A DNA stretch of 64,000 nucleotides from Saccharothrix australiensis (GTDB lineage Bacteria; Actinomycetota; Actinomycetes; Mycobacteriales; Pseudonocardiaceae). The DNA is taken from contig NZ_RBXO01000001.1 in NCBI RefSeq assembly GCF_003634935.1, forward strand, positions 558,001 to 622,000. The letters run 5' to 3'. Below are positions 62,497 through 64,000 of the stretch, in pieces. The notes under the pieces were generated by a model. That model was not told the DNA's origin, made no database searches, and worked only from the letters and a program-made list of their open reading frames with translations. Positions within the stretch are counted from its first letter, which is position 1. Every line of letters begins with the position of its first letter. Both the position numbers and the translations under genes were made by a program.

Positions 62497-63155
62497 GCGC
62501 GCTGGTGAGCGCCGACGACGTCCCCGAGTGGATGAGCGGGCTGGTCAAGGCGACCGCCGAGATCGACGCCCGCGCGTTCACCGGGGTGCGCCCGCCCCGG
62601 GACGGCTCCGGTCGGCCGGCGGCGGTGCTGATGCTGTTCGGCGAGGGCGTGGACGGGCCGGACGTGCTGCTGCTGAGGCGCTCGGACACCCTCGGGTCGC
62701 ACCCCGGGCAGGTCGCGTTCCCCGGCGGGGCCGCCGACCCCGGCGACGACGGCCCGGTGGACACGGCGCTGCGCGAGGCGTTCGAGGAGACCGGCGTGCT
62801 GCGGTCCGGCGTCCGCCCGGTGGCGACCCTGCCCGAGCTGTACGTCCCGGTGTCCGGGTTCCTCGTCACGCCCGTGCTCGCGCACTGGGCGGAGCCGTCG
62901 CCGGTCGCGCCGGTCGACCCGGCGGAGACCGCCGCCGTGGCGCGGGTGCCGATCGCGCACCTCGCGGACCCGGCGAACCGGTTCCGGGTCGCCCACTCGT
63001 CGGGATACGTCGGCCCGGCGTTCGCCGCGCCTGGCATGTTGGTGTGGGGCTTCACCGCGGGCCTGCTCGCCGGGTTGCTCAGGCTGGGCGGCTGGGAACG
63101 CCCGTGGGATGCCACCGATGTGCGTGATCTTGAGCTAGCGTTGCGCGCTACGTGA
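62493..63155 (+). CDS. Nudix hydrolase (CoA pyrophosphatase-like, Rv3672c type)
   Basis: A 220-residue Nudix enzyme with the box GGAADPGDDGPVDTALREAFEETGV (seen in two parts: GGAADPGDDG and REAFEETGV) and the upstream LLRRSDTLGSHPGQVAFPGG typical of CoA diphosphatases. GTG 62493 overlaps the preceding stop by four bases. The gene order nth-thioredoxin-Nudix-marP is the same as in M. tuberculosis. Confidence 0.93.
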   Translation: MSALVSADDVPEWMSGLVKATAEIDARAFTGVRPPRDGSGRPAAVLMLFGEGVDGPDVLLLRRSDTLGSHPGQVAFPGGAADPGDDGPVDTALREAFEETGVLRSGVRPVATLPELYVPVSGFLVTPVLAHWAEPSPVAPVDPAETAAVARVPIAHLADPANRFRVAHSSGYVGPAFAAPGMLVWGFTAGLLAGLLRLGGWERPWDATDVRDLELALRAT

Positions 63156-63171
63156 CGGGGGGTGGGGCGGC

Positions 63172-64000
63172 GTGAACTGGGTCGACCTGCTGGTGCTGGC
63201 GCTGGCCGCCTTCGCCGCGGTCTCGGGCGCCCGGCAGGGCATGGTCATCGCGCTGCCCGCGTTCGTCGGGGTGCTGATCGGGCTGGTGCTGGGCACGCAG
63301 CTCGCGCCGCTGGTGGTCGCCCGGTTCGAGAACGTCGTGACCAAGGTCGTGTTCGCGGTCGGGATCGTCGTCCTGCTGGTGGCCCTCGGCGAGACGCTCG
63401 GCGTGTACGTCGGCCGGATCGTCAAGGCCCGCGTGAACTCCAGCCCGCTGCGCGGCGCGGACAACGTGCTCGGCGCGATCGTGCAGGGCGCGGTGGTGTT
63501 CGTGGTGGCGTGGATGATCGCGCTGCCGCTGACCGCGGTGGCGGGGCTGCCGTCGCTGGCGAAGGCGCTCAACCAGTCGTTGATCCTGTCGACGGTCGAC
63601 GACACCATGCCGCAGGCCGCGCGGACGCTGTCGCAGGACCTCCAGGACCTGTTCGACGTGTCGGGGTTCCCGGCGGCGATCGACCCGTTCGACCGGACGC
63701 CGCTGAAGGAGGTCGGGCCGCCGGACCCGGCGCTGTCGGCGAACCCGGTGGTGCAGGAGCTGCGGCCCAGCGTGCTGAAGGTGCGCGGGCGCGCGCCGTC
63801 GTGCTCGCGCGCGCTGGAGGGGACCGGGTTCGTCGTGTCACCGGAACGGGTGATGACGAACGCGCACGTGGTCGCCGGCACCACCGACGTGACGGTCGAG
63901 GTCGGGCGCGGGCAGTTCGACGCGACCGTGGTGTACTACGACGCGCAGACCGACATCGCGATCCTGGCCGTGCCGGACCTGCGGGCGACCCCGCTGGAGT
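63172..64000 (+). CDS. marP: Membrane serine protease MarP (5' part)
   Basis: The first 276 codons of a MarP-type protease; the window edge cuts it. The N-terminal CvpA-like membrane domain has four helices (about residues 3-25, 30-45, 60-80 and 105-125). The trypsin-like domain begins near 200 with GTGFVVSPERVMTNAHVVAG (catalytic His) and YYDAQTDIAIL (catalytic Asp). The catalytic Ser lies beyond the edge. MarP protects cytoplasmic pH under acid stress in mycobacteria. GTG 63172 follows a G-rich ribosome site. Confidence 0.93.
   Translation, partial: MNWVDLLVLALAAFAAVSGARQGMVIALPAFVGVLIGLVLGTQLAPLVVARFENVVTKVVFAVGIVVLLVALGETLGVYVGRIVKARVNSSPLRGADNVLGAIVQGAVVFVVAWMIALPLTAVAGLPSLAKALNQSLILSTVDDTMPQAARTLSQDLQDLFDVSGFPAAIDPFDRTPLKEVGPPDPALSANPVVQELRPSVLKVRGRAPSCSRALEGTGFVVSPERVMTNAHVVAGTTDVTVEVGRGQFDATVVYYDAQTDIAILAVPDLRATPLE

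Overview
The window is chromosomal DNA from a very GC-rich actinobacterium. Strong G/C bias at third codon positions, frequent GTG and a few TTG starts, leaderless promoters of the TANNNT type, a WhiB protein, a SARP regulator and HTH/DUF397 gene pairs all fit. Gene order follows the Mycobacterium tuberculosis block from dnaZX (Rv3721c) to marP (Rv3671c). The accessory content suggests a filamentous Pseudonocardiales genus such as Saccharothrix, Lentzea or Actinosynnema; the genus is inference only.

Layout. 1-6.2 kb: tRNA-Ser(CGA), a SAM methyltransferase, a large secreted nuclease preceded by a perfect LexA (SOS) box, tRNA-Ser(GGA), and four small genes including two divergent HTH regulators with duplicated operators. 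6.3-10.3 kb: the conserved SRP RNA-dnaX-ybaB-recR block plus a P-loop kinase-like gene. 10.3-20.2 kb: a 19-bp tandem repeat, a 1085-residue SARP regulator and, divergently, a complete five-gene peptide ABC importer. 20.3-22.1 kb: a TetR regulator with its operator, a DinB-like gene and a DedA-like gene. 22.2-29.3 kb: leuA with a leucine-codon leader peptide, a nitroreductase, a PIG-V-like mannosyltransferase, and ask-asd. 29.3-40.4 kb: an accessory stretch with an FGGY kinase, GrpB, an MFS pump, furA-catalase, an esterase, an FMN reductase, OsmC/Ohr, Dps and an S9 peptidase, so rich in oxidative-stress genes. 40.5-41.7 kb: a decayed integrase beside tRNA-Pro(CGG). 41.7-51.1 kb: the conserved metallophosphoesterase, yqeY, ponA2, whiB4 and ArsA-like ATPase pair, then a DUF4177 protein and a RidA-like protein. 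51.1-54.5 kb: a tandem pair of related uncharacterised proteins and an oxidoreductase. 54.5-64 kb: Nudix-MBL, a second sliding clamp (dnaN paralogue) with an MFS pump, crp, nth, a thioredoxin-like protein, a Nudix hydrolase and the start of marP.

The most unusual signal is a dispersed intergenic repeat present seven times (three in tandem at 22.3-22.65 kb, then 25.0, 56.2, 59.4 and 61.0 kb). Every copy has the same geometry: a 32-nt arm, a 9-nt loop (ACGCTTTTC or one substitution) and a 32-nt complementary arm, with conserved flanks ending in CAACACAGC or a close variant. The arms differ between copies but change together so that pairing is kept. Two copies in opposite orientation, each with a purine/pyrimidine-rich tract on its inner side, bracket the dnaN paralogue and MFS gene. 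That module separates two genes (MBL and crp) that are adjacent in M. tuberculosis, so it looks like an inserted cargo, possibly self-resistance against a clamp-targeting compound (hypothesis).
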